DNA of 64,000 bases from Gammaproteobacteria bacterium. Lineage in GTDB: Bacteria > Pseudomonadota > Gammaproteobacteria > Ga0077536. Shown piece by piece: positions 16,734-25,411 of this stretch. Where the stretch lies: NCBI GenBank assembly GCA_024235015.1, contig JACKNG010000009.1, forward strand, positions 1 to 64,000, in the 5' to 3' direction. The position numbers and the translations under genes were made by a program. Position 1 is the first letter of the stretch. Every line of letters begins with the position of its first letter. The notes beneath the pieces are model-generated. The model was given only the letters and a program-made list of their open reading frames with translations. It did not search any database and was not told the DNA's origin.

Positions 16734-17882
16734 ATGACCACCACCACCGACCAGCAGACCATGATGATCGAGGCCGCGCGCCGCTTCGTGCGCGAACGCA
16801 TCATCGAACCCGGGCGCGACCGCGCCTACGACGAATCCGGCGATTTCCCGCATGACCTCATCCGCGAGATGTGGGAGCTGGGGCTGATCAACGCCGAGTT
16901 CCCGGAAGCCGTCGGCGGGCTCGGCCTGTCGTGTCGCGAGCATGTCGACCTGGTCGAGGAGATCAACTACGGCTGCCTCGGCATCGGCACCTCGGCGGTG
17001 GCCAACAGCCTGGCCGCGCTGCCGCTGATGCTGGCCGACAACGAGGCCTTGCGACGCGAATACCTCGGCCGCCTGACCCGCGATTTCGGCTACGCCGCCT
17101 TCGCCTGCTCCGAGCCCGACGCCGGTTCCGACGTCGCCAACCTGTCGACCCGCTTCGAGCGTCGCGGCGACACCATCGTGCTGAACGGTCGCAAACGTTG
17201 GATCACCAACTGCGACGTCGCCGATTTCTACGTGCTGTTCGCCCGCGAACAGGGCACGCGCGGCCACGCGGGTATCGCCACCTTCGTCATCGAGGCCGGC
17301 ACCCCGGGGCTGTCGTGGGCGAGCCTCGTGCACAAGATGGGCCAGCGCTGCTCGCACACCGGCGACGTCGTGCTCGAGGACGTCGCCATCCCGGCCAGCC
17401 AGATGGTGGCCGGCCCCGGCCACGGCTTCCGCCTCGCCATGGCCACCTTCGACCGCTCGCGGCCCTGGATCGCGGCGAGCGCCGCCGGGGTCATCCGCCG
17501 CGCGCGCGACGAGTCGGTGCGCTACGCGCTCGAACGCAAGACCTTCGGCGAGGCCATCATCAATCACCAGATGGTGGCGAGCATGCTCGCCGACATGGAA
17601 ATCGCCTGGCAGGCCACCCGCGCCCTCACCCACGCCGCGGCGGACGCGGTCGATGCCGGCAACCTGCGCGGCACCCACAGCGCGGCGGCCAAGGCCTTCG
17701 GCGGCGACGCCGCGGTGCGCGTCACCGCCGATGCCGTGCAGGTCATGGGCGGTTACGGCTACACCCGCGAGTTCATCGTCGAGAAGCTGATGCGCGACGC
17801 CAAGCTGCTGCAGATCTACGAGGGCACCTCGCAGGTCCAGCGCCTGGTCATCGCCCGCGACCTCGCGCGCCAGCTCGGCTGA
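16734..17882 (+). CDS. acyl-CoA dehydrogenase, classical type
   Basis: A 382-aa homotetramer-type acyl-CoA dehydrogenase. The motifs AFACSEPDAGSDVANL and GRKRWITNCDVADFYVLFAR mark the FAD and substrate sites, and GGYGYTREFIVEKLMRDAK is followed by the catalytic-base motif IYEGTSQVQRLVIAR, with Glu in the position used by short- and medium-chain enzymes. It oxidises an acyl-CoA to trans-2-enoyl-CoA and passes electrons to ETF. ATG 16734 sits at the start of the conserved N-terminal helix. Confidence 0.93.
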   Translation: MTTTTDQQTMMIEAARRFVRERIIEPGRDRAYDESGDFPHDLIREMWELGLINAEFPEAVGGLGLSCREHVDLVEEINYGCLGIGTSAVANSLAALPLMLADNEALRREYLGRLTRDFGYAAFACSEPDAGSDVANLSTRFERRGDTIVLNGRKRWITNCDVADFYVLFAREQGTRGHAGIATFVIEAGTPGLSWASLVHKMGQRCSHTGDVVLEDVAIPASQMVAGPGHGFRLAMATFDRSRPWIAASAAGVIRRARDESVRYALERKTFGEAIINHQMVASMLADMEIAWQATRALTHAAADAVDAGNLRGTHSAAAKAFGGDAAVRVTADAVQVMGGYGYTREFIVEKLMRDAKLLQIYEGTSQVQRLVIARDLARQLG

Positions 17883-17897
17883 GGCGCACCTCGCCAG

Positions 17898-17973
17898 CAA
17901 TCAACGACTTGATCGCTGGTGTCAGACACCGCCGATCGAACGAACAATGACTCGAGCGGCGGTGTCAGACACC
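17898..17973 (-). repeat. two direct copies of the palindrome-headed element
   Basis: Elements at 17898-17930 and 17941-17973 both read on the minus strand as GGTGTC-W-GACACC followed by the conserved tail. The first differs from the 13788 copy at only a few positions. They lie between the convergent acyl-CoA dehydrogenase and histidine phosphatase genes and probably form tandem hairpins at their 3' ends. Confidence 0.75.
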
Positions 17974-17983
17974 GGCGCCGAGC

Positions 17984-18592
17984 TCACACCGGCGCGACGT
18001 CGTTGGCACCGCCGTCGAGATGGGCGACGCAGGCGAGCTCGACCACCCGCCACGGCGGGACGCGTTCGACCGTCGTCACCGAGGTGTTGCCGACGATGAG
18101 GTCGGGGGTGACGACATGCGCCGAGGCATCGAGGATGCGTTCGAGCAGCGAGCGCAGCACCAGCCCGTGGGTGACGATGGCGATCTCGCCCTCGACGCCG
18201 TCCGACAATGCCTGCAGCGCGGCCCAGGCCTGGTCGACGCGCGCATGGAACACCTCCCAGCTCTCGCCGCCGGGCGGCACGTAGCCGAGCGCGAAGGGGT
18301 CGATGTCGCCGAGCTGGTCGTAGGGCGTGCCGCGCAGCTCGCCGAAGTTGCGTTCGCGCAGCAGCGGGTTCTCGACCAGGTCGATACCGGCCTGGGCGGC
18401 GATCCGTTCGGCGGTCATGCGCGCGCGGGCGTAATCGCTGGTCACGACCAGCCCGAGCGGGCGCGCCGCGAGGCGCGCGCCGAGGCGTTCGGCCTGGGCC
18501 AGGCCGTTCTGCCCCAGCGGCGTGTCGGGAAACTGCACCACGCGGGTGGCGTTGAAATCGGTCTCACCGTGTCGAATCAGCAGCAGGCTCAT
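17984..18592 (-). CDS. histidine phosphatase family protein
   Basis: A 202-aa phosphoglycerate-mutase-like phosphatase. The phosphohistidine motif LLIRHGETDFN is at the N-terminus, Arg and Glu appear in LLRERNFGELRG, and the second catalytic His is in AIVTHGLVLRSLLERIL. Members hydrolyse small phosphate esters (cobalamin intermediates, phosphoglycolate-like compounds) or protein phosphates, and the substrate cannot be told here. ATG 18592 is the natural start. A long hairpin lies just upstream. Confidence 0.9.
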   Translation of the reverse strand: MSLLLIRHGETDFNATRVVQFPDTPLGQNGLAQAERLGARLAARPLGLVVTSDYARARMTAERIAAQAGIDLVENPLLRERNFGELRGTPYDQLGDIDPFALGYVPPGGESWEVFHARVDQAWAALQALSDGVEGEIAIVTHGLVLRSLLERILDASAHVVTPDLIVGNTSVTTVERVPPWRVVELACVAHLDGGANDVAPV

Positions 18593-18621
18593 GGGGCGGC
18601 AACCAGGGCGGGCAGGTTCGT

Positions 18622-18698
18622 GGATGGGTGACAGTATACTTTTCGCGCCGCGACGCCGTCGGATTGGTCGCGGCGCGAAAAGTATACTGTCACCATCC
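18622..18698. repeat. long hairpin with GACAGTATACTTTTCGCGCC arms
   Basis: The arm at 18622-18653 is repeated inverted at 18668-18698 with a single bulged base, leaving a 14-bp loop. The arm contains GTATAC and a GC-rich foot. It fills the gap between divergent genes, and a second member of the family occurs at 36661-36725. Its length and perfection exceed a normal terminator. Confidence 0.85.
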
Positions 18699-18713
18699 GC
18701 CTCGAGGTTCGCC

Positions 18714-19280
18714 ATGCGCCGGTTCGCTCTCTCCGCTCTGCTCCTGCTGTGCAACGCGCTCATACCCGCATCGGCCGCCGAGGAGGTCGGGCTGATCGAG
18801 TTGTTGAATTACTACGAATACTCGCCGCAGCTGATGTCGGCCGGGCAGCCCACGCGCGAGCAGTTCCCGGCGGTCGCCGCGGCCGGGGTCGCGGCGGTGG
18901 TCAATCTCGCGCCGCTCGGCACCCCCGGCGCTTTCGCCGAGGAAGGCGAGGTCGTCACCGGGCTCGGCATGGACTACGCCCACATCCCGGTCGACTGGGA
19001 ACATCCGGCACAGACCGACCTCGCCGATTTCTTCCGCGCCATGCGTCATTTCGCCGGCCGCCGCGTGCTCGTGCACTGCAATGCCAATGCCCGCGCCTCG
19101 GCCTTCGTCTACCTCTGGCGCACGCTCGAGCGCGGCGAGGACGAGGCGCCGGCGCGCGCGACCATGGTCGAGATCTGGGACTGGAACCCGGGCTACGAGC
19201 TCGCCAACATGCCGCAGTGGCAGCAGTTCGTCAGCGACGCCCGCGCGGCCGCCGCCGAGCGCGCCGCGGTACCCAGATGA
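18714..19280 (+). CDS. secreted/periplasmic tyrosine-phosphatase-like protein
   Basis: A 188-aa protein with a clear signal peptide (MRRFALSALLLLCNALIPASA, cleaved near residue 21). The mature part has the dual-specificity/DUF442-type phosphatase fold: SAGQPTREQFPAVAAAGVAAVVNL near the N-terminus and the P-loop-like VHCNANARAS. The Cys and Arg of this loop are separated by four residues rather than the five of classical tyrosine phosphatases, as in a subgroup of these proteins. Substrate and activity are unknown. ATG 18714 follows the hairpin by 15 bp. Confidence 0.75.
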   Translation: MRRFALSALLLLCNALIPASAAEEVGLIELLNYYEYSPQLMSAGQPTREQFPAVAAAGVAAVVNLAPLGTPGAFAEEGEVVTGLGMDYAHIPVDWEHPAQTDLADFFRAMRHFAGRRVLVHCNANARASAFVYLWRTLERGEDEAPARATMVEIWDWNPGYELANMPQWQQFVSDARAAAAERAAVPR

Positions 19281-19370
19281 CGTGGGTCAATCGGGAGGCC
19301 TGACGGCCGTTTATAGTCGGCCGCGCATCCCAGCACGCAGCCCCTGCCCGAACCAGCCGAGGAGAACGAA

Positions 19371-19592
19371 GTGGCCGGAGAATTCGACGCCGCACGCCAA
19401 TCGATTGCCGATGCCCTCACGCGCGCCGATGGCGACCCCGCGATGAGCGCCGACGTGATGGAGGGCGCCCTGCTCAACACCCTGCTCACCCACATGGCAC
19501 GCACCCGCAGCCGCAAGGACCTGGCGAGCCTCATCGAGTTCCAACTCGAGTCGGTCGGCGAGGACGAGTTCGTCATCACCCGCGGCTGCTGA
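19371..19592 (+). CDS. small hypothetical protein, 73 aa
   Basis: A short acidic protein predicted to be helical (MAGEFDAARQSIADALTRAD at the start, ending FVITRGC). The GTG start at 19371 has GAGGAG 6 bp upstream, which supports real translation. No domain is recognised. It stands alone between the phosphatase-like gene and a convergent VOC gene. Confidence 0.55.
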   Translation: MAGEFDAARQSIADALTRADGDPAMSADVMEGALLNTLLTHMARTRSRKDLASLIEFQLESVGEDEFVITRGC

Positions 19593-19736
19593 ACGCGTGC
19601 GGGCGCCCGTCGCGGACGCGCAACCGCTGGACCGGCCTGCAGGCCCGGCTGACAGGCGCCGTTGCCAGCACCCCGCGTCACCGCAATCCGCACAGCCCGC
19701 CACCAGCGCCGTGCCGTTGCTGGCGCGCGCCTGCCT

Positions 19737-20315
19737 TCAGTCGGTGCGCGCGAAGAGTTCCATGGCATGCGGCATCGGGCCGCCGGTCAGCGCCCAGGCC
19801 CGCGTCTGCAGGGTGGCCGCCGGGACGCCGGCGCGGTAATCGGCCAGCATGCGCGCCGGGTCGTAGACCGGCCCGATGGGATCGGCGGCGAATTCCGGCC
19901 CGTGCATGTAGGCCGTACCCTCCGCCGCACTGGCGAAGTTATCGACCTGCAGTTCGACGAACTGGCCGTCCGGGTCGCGGTAATAGAGCGAGGTGGTGAC
20001 GCCGTGCTGGATCGGCACGCGCGGCTCGATGCCGCGCGCGGCGAGGCTGGCGTAACGTTCGAGCAGCGCGCCGAGATCGGGGAAGGTGAACGCGGTGTGC
20101 ATGAGCCCGGTGCTGTTCGGCGGACGCTCGACCAGCGAGCCTTCCGGCGCACCGACGAAGGCCAGGCGATGGTGTTCCTCGTCGAAGGTGACGAAGCACA
20201 GCATGGGATTCTCGTAGACCACGCGCGCCTCGAGCACGGTGCAGTACCAGTCGCGCATGGCGGCGACCTGGTTGGTCATCAACACGGCATGGGCGAACTT
20301 CAGCCTGCTGGACAT
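19737..20315 (-). CDS. VOC-family (glyoxalase/dioxygenase-fold) protein
   Basis: A 192-aa vicinal-oxygen-chelate protein. Candidate metal ligands are His in FAHAVLMT at the N-terminus, His in LMHTAFTF near residue 73 and Glu in FVELQVDNF near residue 123. The C-terminal 60 residues (DPARMLADYRAGVPAATLQ) form an extension seen in biphenyl-dioxygenase-like members. It starts 45 bp after the GST gene's stop and may be co-transcribed with it, suggesting a role in handling xenobiotics or reactive intermediates. Confidence 0.82.
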   Translation of the reverse strand: MSSRLKFAHAVLMTNQVAAMRDWYCTVLEARVVYENPMLCFVTFDEEHHRLAFVGAPEGSLVERPPNSTGLMHTAFTFPDLGALLERYASLAARGIEPRVPIQHGVTTSLYYRDPDGQFVELQVDNFASAAEGTAYMHGPEFAADPIGPVYDPARMLADYRAGVPAATLQTRAWALTGGPMPHAMELFARTD

Positions 20316-20360
20316 CGACGGTCTCTCCCCGGGTAGCCCGGCGCGAACCTCGCGCGGCGC

Positions 20361-21125
20361 TCAGCGCGCTGCGCGGGCCGCAGCCTCGCGCGCCGCGCGG
20401 ACCTTTTCGCTGGTCTGGTTGAACAGCAGGGCGCGGCGCTTCTGCTGCTCCTCCTCGGTGAGTTCGCGCTCGCCGAGTTCCTTGCCGGCGTCGCGGCCGC
20501 GCTGCACCGCGGGGCGTTCGCCGACCTCGTCGACCCAGCGCTTCAGGTGCGGATTGTTCGCCCATACCTGCTCGTCGATGAGTCGCGCGAGCAGGCTCGC
20601 CCACGGCCAGCTGATGATGTCGGCGATGCTGTAATCGTCGCCGGCGAGGAAGCGGTTGGCGGAGAGCTGGGCATCCATAACCCCGCTCAGGCGATCGACC
20701 TCGCCGACGAAACGCTTGGTGCCGTAGACCAGTTGCGCCGGGTCGTCGGTGAGATCCTTGGCGTAGTTCTTGAAGTGGTTGGCGTTGCCCATCATCGGGC
20801 CGAGGTTGGCCATCTGCCAGTGCACCCATTGCAGCACGCGGTACCTGTCGGCCGGCGCCGTCGGCAGGAAGCGGCCGCTCTTCTCGGCGAGATATTCCAG
20901 GATGGCGCCGGACTCGAAGATGGCGAGCGGCGCGCCGCCGCCCAGCGGCGCATGATCGACGATCGCCGGCATGCGGTTGTTCGGGCTCAGGCGCAGGAAC
21001 GCCGGCGCGAACTGGCCGCCGGCGCCGATGTCGACCGGCACCAGGCGGTAATCCAGCCCGCATTCCTCGAGCATGATGGTGATCTTCCAGCCGTTCGGCG
21101 TGGGCCAGTAGTGGACGTCGATCAT
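20361..21125 (-). CDS. glutathione S-transferase, YfcG/Nu-like
   Basis: A 254-aa GST. The N-terminal thioredoxin fold begins MIDVHYWPTPNGWKITIML, close to the disulfide-bond reductase YfcG, with the glutathione-site ESGAILEYLAEKSGR near residue 67. The C-terminal helical domain contains NRFLAGDDYSIADI. The last 40 residues are a charged helix (KELGERELTEEEQQKRRALL), longer than usual. It probably acts as a glutathione-dependent disulfide reductase or peroxidase. Confidence 0.88.
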   Translation of the reverse strand: MIDVHYWPTPNGWKITIMLEECGLDYRLVPVDIGAGGQFAPAFLRLSPNNRMPAIVDHAPLGGGAPLAIFESGAILEYLAEKSGRFLPTAPADRYRVLQWVHWQMANLGPMMGNANHFKNYAKDLTDDPAQLVYGTKRFVGEVDRLSGVMDAQLSANRFLAGDDYSIADIISWPWASLLARLIDEQVWANNPHLKRWVDEVGERPAVQRGRDAGKELGERELTEEEQQKRRALLFNQTSEKVRAAREAAARAAR

Positions 21126-21446
21126 GGGTCGCTCCCGCGCTTGTCTGGGGCCGACTAGCGTAAGCCAGGCCACGTGGGCCTGGCCATGGCGAGCACCGGG
21201 CGCGGCCGGGGCAGGACGCGCGCCGGGCGGGTGCATCGGCCGGCGTTCCCGGGGCGCTGCCGGGCACGCCCCGGCCCTCGGCAGGCTGGTGAAGCACGAC
21301 GGCGAAGGTCGTGGGCGGCGCCGTGGGCCAGGCCGGGCCTCCGGTCGGTCACCCCGCAGCGCGGCCTGCGGCCGTTCAATGCCGTTCCCGACGAAACGGT
21401 CGCCTGCGGTCCTCGTTCGTCCGCATGAGCCCCGCTCCCAGGGTCT
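21126..21446. other. gap with one small GC-rich hairpin
   Basis: The 321 bp between the GST start and the kinase stop contain one clear inverted repeat, GCCAGGCC-ACGTG-GGCCTGGC (21164-21184). It has no T-tract, so it is not a typical intrinsic terminator. No gene is supported. Confidence 0.5.
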
Positions 21447-24059
21447 TCAGTCCTCCACCGCCTCGCCCATCGGCGGCAGCGCGAGGCGGAAGGCCGTACC
21501 GGCCGGTGAACTCTCGACGACGATGTGCCCGCCGTGGTCGTGGACGATGCCGTGGGTCATGGCCAGCCCCATGCCGGTCCCCTTGCCGGGTTCCTTGGTG
21601 GTGAAGAACGGCTCGAAGATGCGCAGCAGGTCCTCCGACGCGATGCCGCCGCCATCGTCGGCGACGGCGATCTCGACGTAGTCGCCGCCGAAGTCCTGGA
21701 AGCAGGACGTGCAGCGCCCCTGCCAGTCGCGGTGGAACGCGGCGCGCACGGCGATGCGACCGGTCTCGGCCATCGCGTCGCGCGCGTTGATGCCGAGGTT
21801 GACCAGGACCTGGTCGAGCAGCACGGCATCGGCCCGGATCGGCGGCAGTTCGTCGGCCACCTCGGTGGTGAGCTCGATGCTCGACGGCAGCACGGCGCGC
21901 AGCAGGCCCGCCGCGCCCTCGACCACTTCTTCCACCCGCAATTCCTCCAGCGCGGCCGGATGACCGCGGCTGAAGGCGAGCAGCTTGACGACCAGCTCCG
22001 CGGCGCGCTCGCCGCCCTCGATCGCGGCATCGATGTAGCCGCCGATGTCGTCGTGCCCGTCGCGCTCGGCCACCCGCCGGGCAAGCTTGGAATAACCCAG
22101 TACGGCGGACAGCATGTTGTTGAAGTCATGGGCGATGCCGCCGGTCATCTGGCCCAGCGACTCCATCTTCTGCAGGTGGAACAACTGGCGGTTCATGGCG
22201 TCGCGCTCGGCCGATTCGCGCAGGCGCTCGGTGATGTCGTTGATCGAGACGACCAGCCGCTGGCCATCGAGCCGGGCCACTCGCAGTTCGACGTCGCGCC
22301 AGCGGCCGTCGCGGCATTCGAGGCGCGCTCGTCGCGGTCGCTCGTCGCCGGCCTGGGCGGCGAGGTCGAGGACGCCGGCGCTGGTGTCCTGGCCCGGCAC
22401 CGGGCCGGGCAGTTCGAGGCGGCCGACGAAATCCTCGGCCCGCGGCAGCTCTTCCCGCGTCCAGCCGCACAGGGTACGGAATGCCGCGTTGTACATCTCC
22501 ACCCGGCCGTCACCGTCGACCACGAGCATCGCGATCGGCACGTTCTCGATCACTTCGCGCAGGCTGCACTCGCTGTCCTGCAGCGCGCGTTGGGCGGCCA
22601 GGCGTTCGGTGATGTCCTGCACGACCGCGGTCACCATCGTCTCGCCGTCACTGCGGTGCTTCGACAGGCTGGCTTCGAGCGAGACCTCGCGGCCGTCCTT
22701 GGCCCGGCCGCGCAGCGTACCGAGTTCCGCACGCGCCAGTGCCCCGCGCTGCGAGGCGACAAAATTATCCAGGCAATCGATGTAGGCGCCGCGCACGGCG
22801 TCGTCGATGAGGTCGTCGACCCGGTTGCCGACCAGCGCGGGCAGGCCGAACATCGTGTGCGCCGCGGGGTTGGCGAGGTTGATGTGGCGCGTCACATCGA
22901 AAGTGATCACGGCTTCCTCGGTGAACTCGATGACGTCGACGAGGCGGCCGTGCGCCGCCTGCAGGCGCCGCCGCGCGGCGTGGAACCAGGCCCCGAGGCT
23001 GGCCACCAGCAGGCTGGCCAGCAGGGTCAGCGCCTGGATCGTGCGCGTCGCCGTGCGCAGCGCGCCGAAAGCGGCCTGCGTCGTGATCTGGCTGACGATG
23101 CCGATACCCATGGCGTCGTCCCAGCGCCAGGCGCCGACGACCTCGGCGCCGTGGATACCGCGGTAACCCTGCACGTCGATCTCCGCCGCCTGCGACCGTG
23201 TTGCCGCCGCCGTGGTGAGCAGATGCCCGGGACCGGTCGGGCCCGGGTCGAGCCGCAACGCGGCCGTCGCGGCCCTGTCCGCCGCGTCCGTGTGCAGGGA
23301 AAACCTGCCACCGTCTTGCACGCGACCGAGCACGTGCCCATGCGCATCGAAGGCCAGCGCCTCGCCGGCCACTCCCGGTGCGCCGAGCCGCAGCAGTGCC
23401 GCGAATTCCTGCGCCGGGTCGAGGCGGAAGACGCAGGCGGCGATGACTTCGCCGTTGGCATCCCGCACCGGCGCGCCGACGAACATGGTCGGTCGCCCGG
23501 AGAGCAGTTCTCCCGATTGATCCGCGAGCGGCACGTCGGACCGCTGCGGCCGGCTGGTCACCGTCTCGCCCGCCAGCAGGCGCTGCAGCACGACGGGCTG
23601 GGCGAGGAGCAGGTTGGGGGTGCCGGTATTGGCATCGCGCGTCGAGGCCAGGCTGGTGCCGTCCGGCGCGATGATGAAGAAGCCGTGGTAAGGCCGCACC
23701 GCGCGCAGGGGTTCGAACAGGCGCCGCAGCCGCGCCTGCGCCGGCGCCGCGAGCAGGGCCTCGTGGGTCCGTGGCGCGGCGAGCAATTCGACGGTCAGGC
23801 GCTGCACGGCCGGCGAATTCGCCCACACCGTGACGGCCTGTTCTTCCTCCGCGCGCCAGGTGCGCAGGGCAGTATGCGCCGCGTCGCGGGCGTGGGCGAG
23901 ATTGGCGGCGAGATCATGGCGGGTATGTTCCGCGAGGCGCACCTGGGCAAGCCAGGAGATGCCCACGATGGCGGCGACCGCCACCATTACCAGCGCCAGG
24001 ATGGCACGCCCCCCACTTCGTTCACGGCGAAACCCGTGTACCTCCAGTGCCGTGTTCAT
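21447..24059 (-). CDS. membrane sensor histidine kinase with CACHE-like and two PAS domains
   Basis: An 870-aa sensor kinase. A transmembrane helix (about residues 19-40) is followed by a large periplasmic double-CACHE-like region (to about residue 345) and a second helix. Two PAS domains each end in a DITERL motif. The HisKA region is QKMESLGQMTGGIAHDFNNM, and the ATPase domain shows NLGINARDAM, DDGGGI, EPFFTTKE and GTGMGLAM. A Cys-x2-Cys loop (GRCTSCFQDFGG) sits inside the ATPase domain. No response regulator is next to it, so it is an orphan kinase here. ATG 24059 has GGGAGGG upstream. Confidence 0.92.
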   Translation of the reverse strand: MNTALEVHGFRRERSGGRAILALVMVAVAAIVGISWLAQVRLAEHTRHDLAANLAHARDAAHTALRTWRAEEEQAVTVWANSPAVQRLTVELLAAPRTHEALLAAPAQARLRRLFEPLRAVRPYHGFFIIAPDGTSLASTRDANTGTPNLLLAQPVVLQRLLAGETVTSRPQRSDVPLADQSGELLSGRPTMFVGAPVRDANGEVIAACVFRLDPAQEFAALLRLGAPGVAGEALAFDAHGHVLGRVQDGGRFSLHTDAADRAATAALRLDPGPTGPGHLLTTAAATRSQAAEIDVQGYRGIHGAEVVGAWRWDDAMGIGIVSQITTQAAFGALRTATRTIQALTLLASLLVASLGAWFHAARRRLQAAHGRLVDVIEFTEEAVITFDVTRHINLANPAAHTMFGLPALVGNRVDDLIDDAVRGAYIDCLDNFVASQRGALARAELGTLRGRAKDGREVSLEASLSKHRSDGETMVTAVVQDITERLAAQRALQDSECSLREVIENVPIAMLVVDGDGRVEMYNAAFRTLCGWTREELPRAEDFVGRLELPGPVPGQDTSAGVLDLAAQAGDERPRRARLECRDGRWRDVELRVARLDGQRLVVSINDITERLRESAERDAMNRQLFHLQKMESLGQMTGGIAHDFNNMLSAVLGYSKLARRVAERDGHDDIGGYIDAAIEGGERAAELVVKLLAFSRGHPAALEELRVEEVVEGAAGLLRAVLPSSIELTTEVADELPPIRADAVLLDQVLVNLGINARDAMAETGRIAVRAAFHRDWQGRCTSCFQDFGGDYVEIAVADDGGGIASEDLLRIFEPFFTTKEPGKGTGMGLAMTHGIVHDHGGHIVVESSPAGTAFRLALPPMGEAVED

Positions 24060-24263
24060 CGACCCTGCCCTCCCGGAGCGATGTCCTGCCTCGGCCCGTT
24101 CGATTCGCGTCCAGCTGTTGAGTGTGCAGCATCCCCTTGCCTGCTCGACGGACGGTTGAACGGGTCTTCAGCCCGCGATTTCCGACTAAAAGACTAAATC
24201 ATTTAGACGTCACGCGGGGCGGTGCGGATCACAGGATCCGGTCGAGCACCCGAATCGCGAGCC

Positions 24264-24428
24264 TCACGGCAACCCGGCGGCACGCAGCGCCGCGCGGTAG
24301 CGTGCCTCCGCCACGACCGGCGGGAAGAGCCGGCTGGCGTAGGCTTCGACGCTGAACCCGGGCTCGATCTCGAGCACCCGCCGTGCCGCGGCTGCCACGG
24401 CATCGCCGTCGACGAACACCAGCCTGCC
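24264..24428 (-). pseudogene. possible remnant of an adenylate-cyclase/TPR protein C-terminus
   Basis: Downstream of the VOC gene one minus-strand frame ends with VLEIEPGFSVEAYASRLF and RYRAALRAAGLP. These resemble the TPR tails of class III cyclase proteins. Upstream of about 24428 the reading turns into proline/serine-rich noise, and no start is found, so if real this is a decayed fragment. The rest of 24060-24568 holds a 13-bp palindrome CTAAATCATTTAG at 24194-24206 and nothing else. Confidence 0.3.
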
Positions 24429-24568
24429 ACGAGGCCGCGACGAACGGTTCGTGCACGGTGGCGGACAACTCGGGCCTGCGCGACGGGCGGTCGCGCCTGC
24501 GGCGGCCGCCGTCGCGAAGTACGCGGCAAGCGTGGCCATCGGCCCGTCGACGGGCCGTCGCGCCGGCT

Positions 24569-25336
24569 TCACACCAGGCGCAGGCGCATGCCGGCGAGCG
24601 CGATGGTCGCGCCGTCGACGGCGCAGCCGGCGGCCCGCGCCGCCGCCAGCACCGGGGCCGGCTCGGCGCAGCGCAGGTCCAGCCCGCCCAGGCCCTCGGG
24701 CCGGCCGTCGCGGATCGGTACGAAGCGCAGTTCGGCGCCGTCGAGCGCGATCACCCATGCCGGGCCGACCGCCGCGCAGGGCAGTTCGGCGATGGCGGCC
24801 CAGCGCGCCGCCACCGCCTGCGGATCGTCGGCCTGGATCTCGGCCGCGGCGATGCCCTGTACGCGGTCGAGGCGGCGCGCACGCTGCCAGTCCGGCCCGG
24901 CCGGGAACCAGGGCCCGTCGCGGGCGTCGGCGCCGGCGCCGAGCTGCTGGTCGATCTCGAAGAACGAGCCGCCGGTATCGCGTGGATGCAATTGCAGGTT
25001 GCGGAAATCAGCGCTCGCGAAGGCATGCACCACACGCACGCCCAGGGCGTCCACGCGGGCCCGCCGCGGCGCGTGATCGTCGCACTGGGTGATCACCATG
25101 TAGCCGCCGTCGCCGCCGCGGCGTTCGAGGTAGCGGCCGGCGGCGGTCCCGTCGCGCGTTGGCGCCACCACCTCGATGAACTGGTCACCCACCGGCAGCA
25201 GGATGTTGTGCAGGCCGAATTCCGCCACCGCCGGGTCGCGGTGGCAGACGGCGAGACCGCAGACCTGCTCGAACAGGCCGCGGGCACGTTCGAGATCCGA
25301 TGCGACCAGCGCGACCTGGCGCAGACGCAGCCACAT
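24569..25336 (-). CDS. VOC-family protein, glyoxalase-like domain
   Basis: A 255-aa protein with two VOC half-domains. The first starts LRQVALVASDLERARGLFEQ and carries NILLPVGDQFIEVVAP; the second, after RARRLDRVQGIAAAEIQADD, is degenerate (FVPIRDGRPEGLGGLDL). The pattern matches the glyoxalase-like domain proteins of unknown substrate. Few clear metal ligands remain, so a binding role is as likely as catalysis. A cupin gene follows upstream in the same direction. Confidence 0.78.
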   Translation of the reverse strand: MWLRLRQVALVASDLERARGLFEQVCGLAVCHRDPAVAEFGLHNILLPVGDQFIEVVAPTRDGTAAGRYLERRGGDGGYMVITQCDDHAPRRARVDALGVRVVHAFASADFRNLQLHPRDTGGSFFEIDQQLGAGADARDGPWFPAGPDWQRARRLDRVQGIAAAEIQADDPQAVAARWAAIAELPCAAVGPAWVIALDGAELRFVPIRDGRPEGLGGLDLRCAEPAPVLAAARAAGCAVDGATIALAGMRLRLV

Positions 25337-25411
25337 GAGCTCACCTCCCCCTGGACCGATGCAGGTCGCAGTGTGGCGAAACGAGGTAGCGCTTGTCGAT
25401 GCGGCGCCGAT

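Noticed and set aside
21525..24197. An 890-aa open frame on the plus strand
   Set aside because: It is antisense to the sensor kinase, which has full domain motifs. The antisense translation has no recognisable domain; long antisense frames are common at this GC content.
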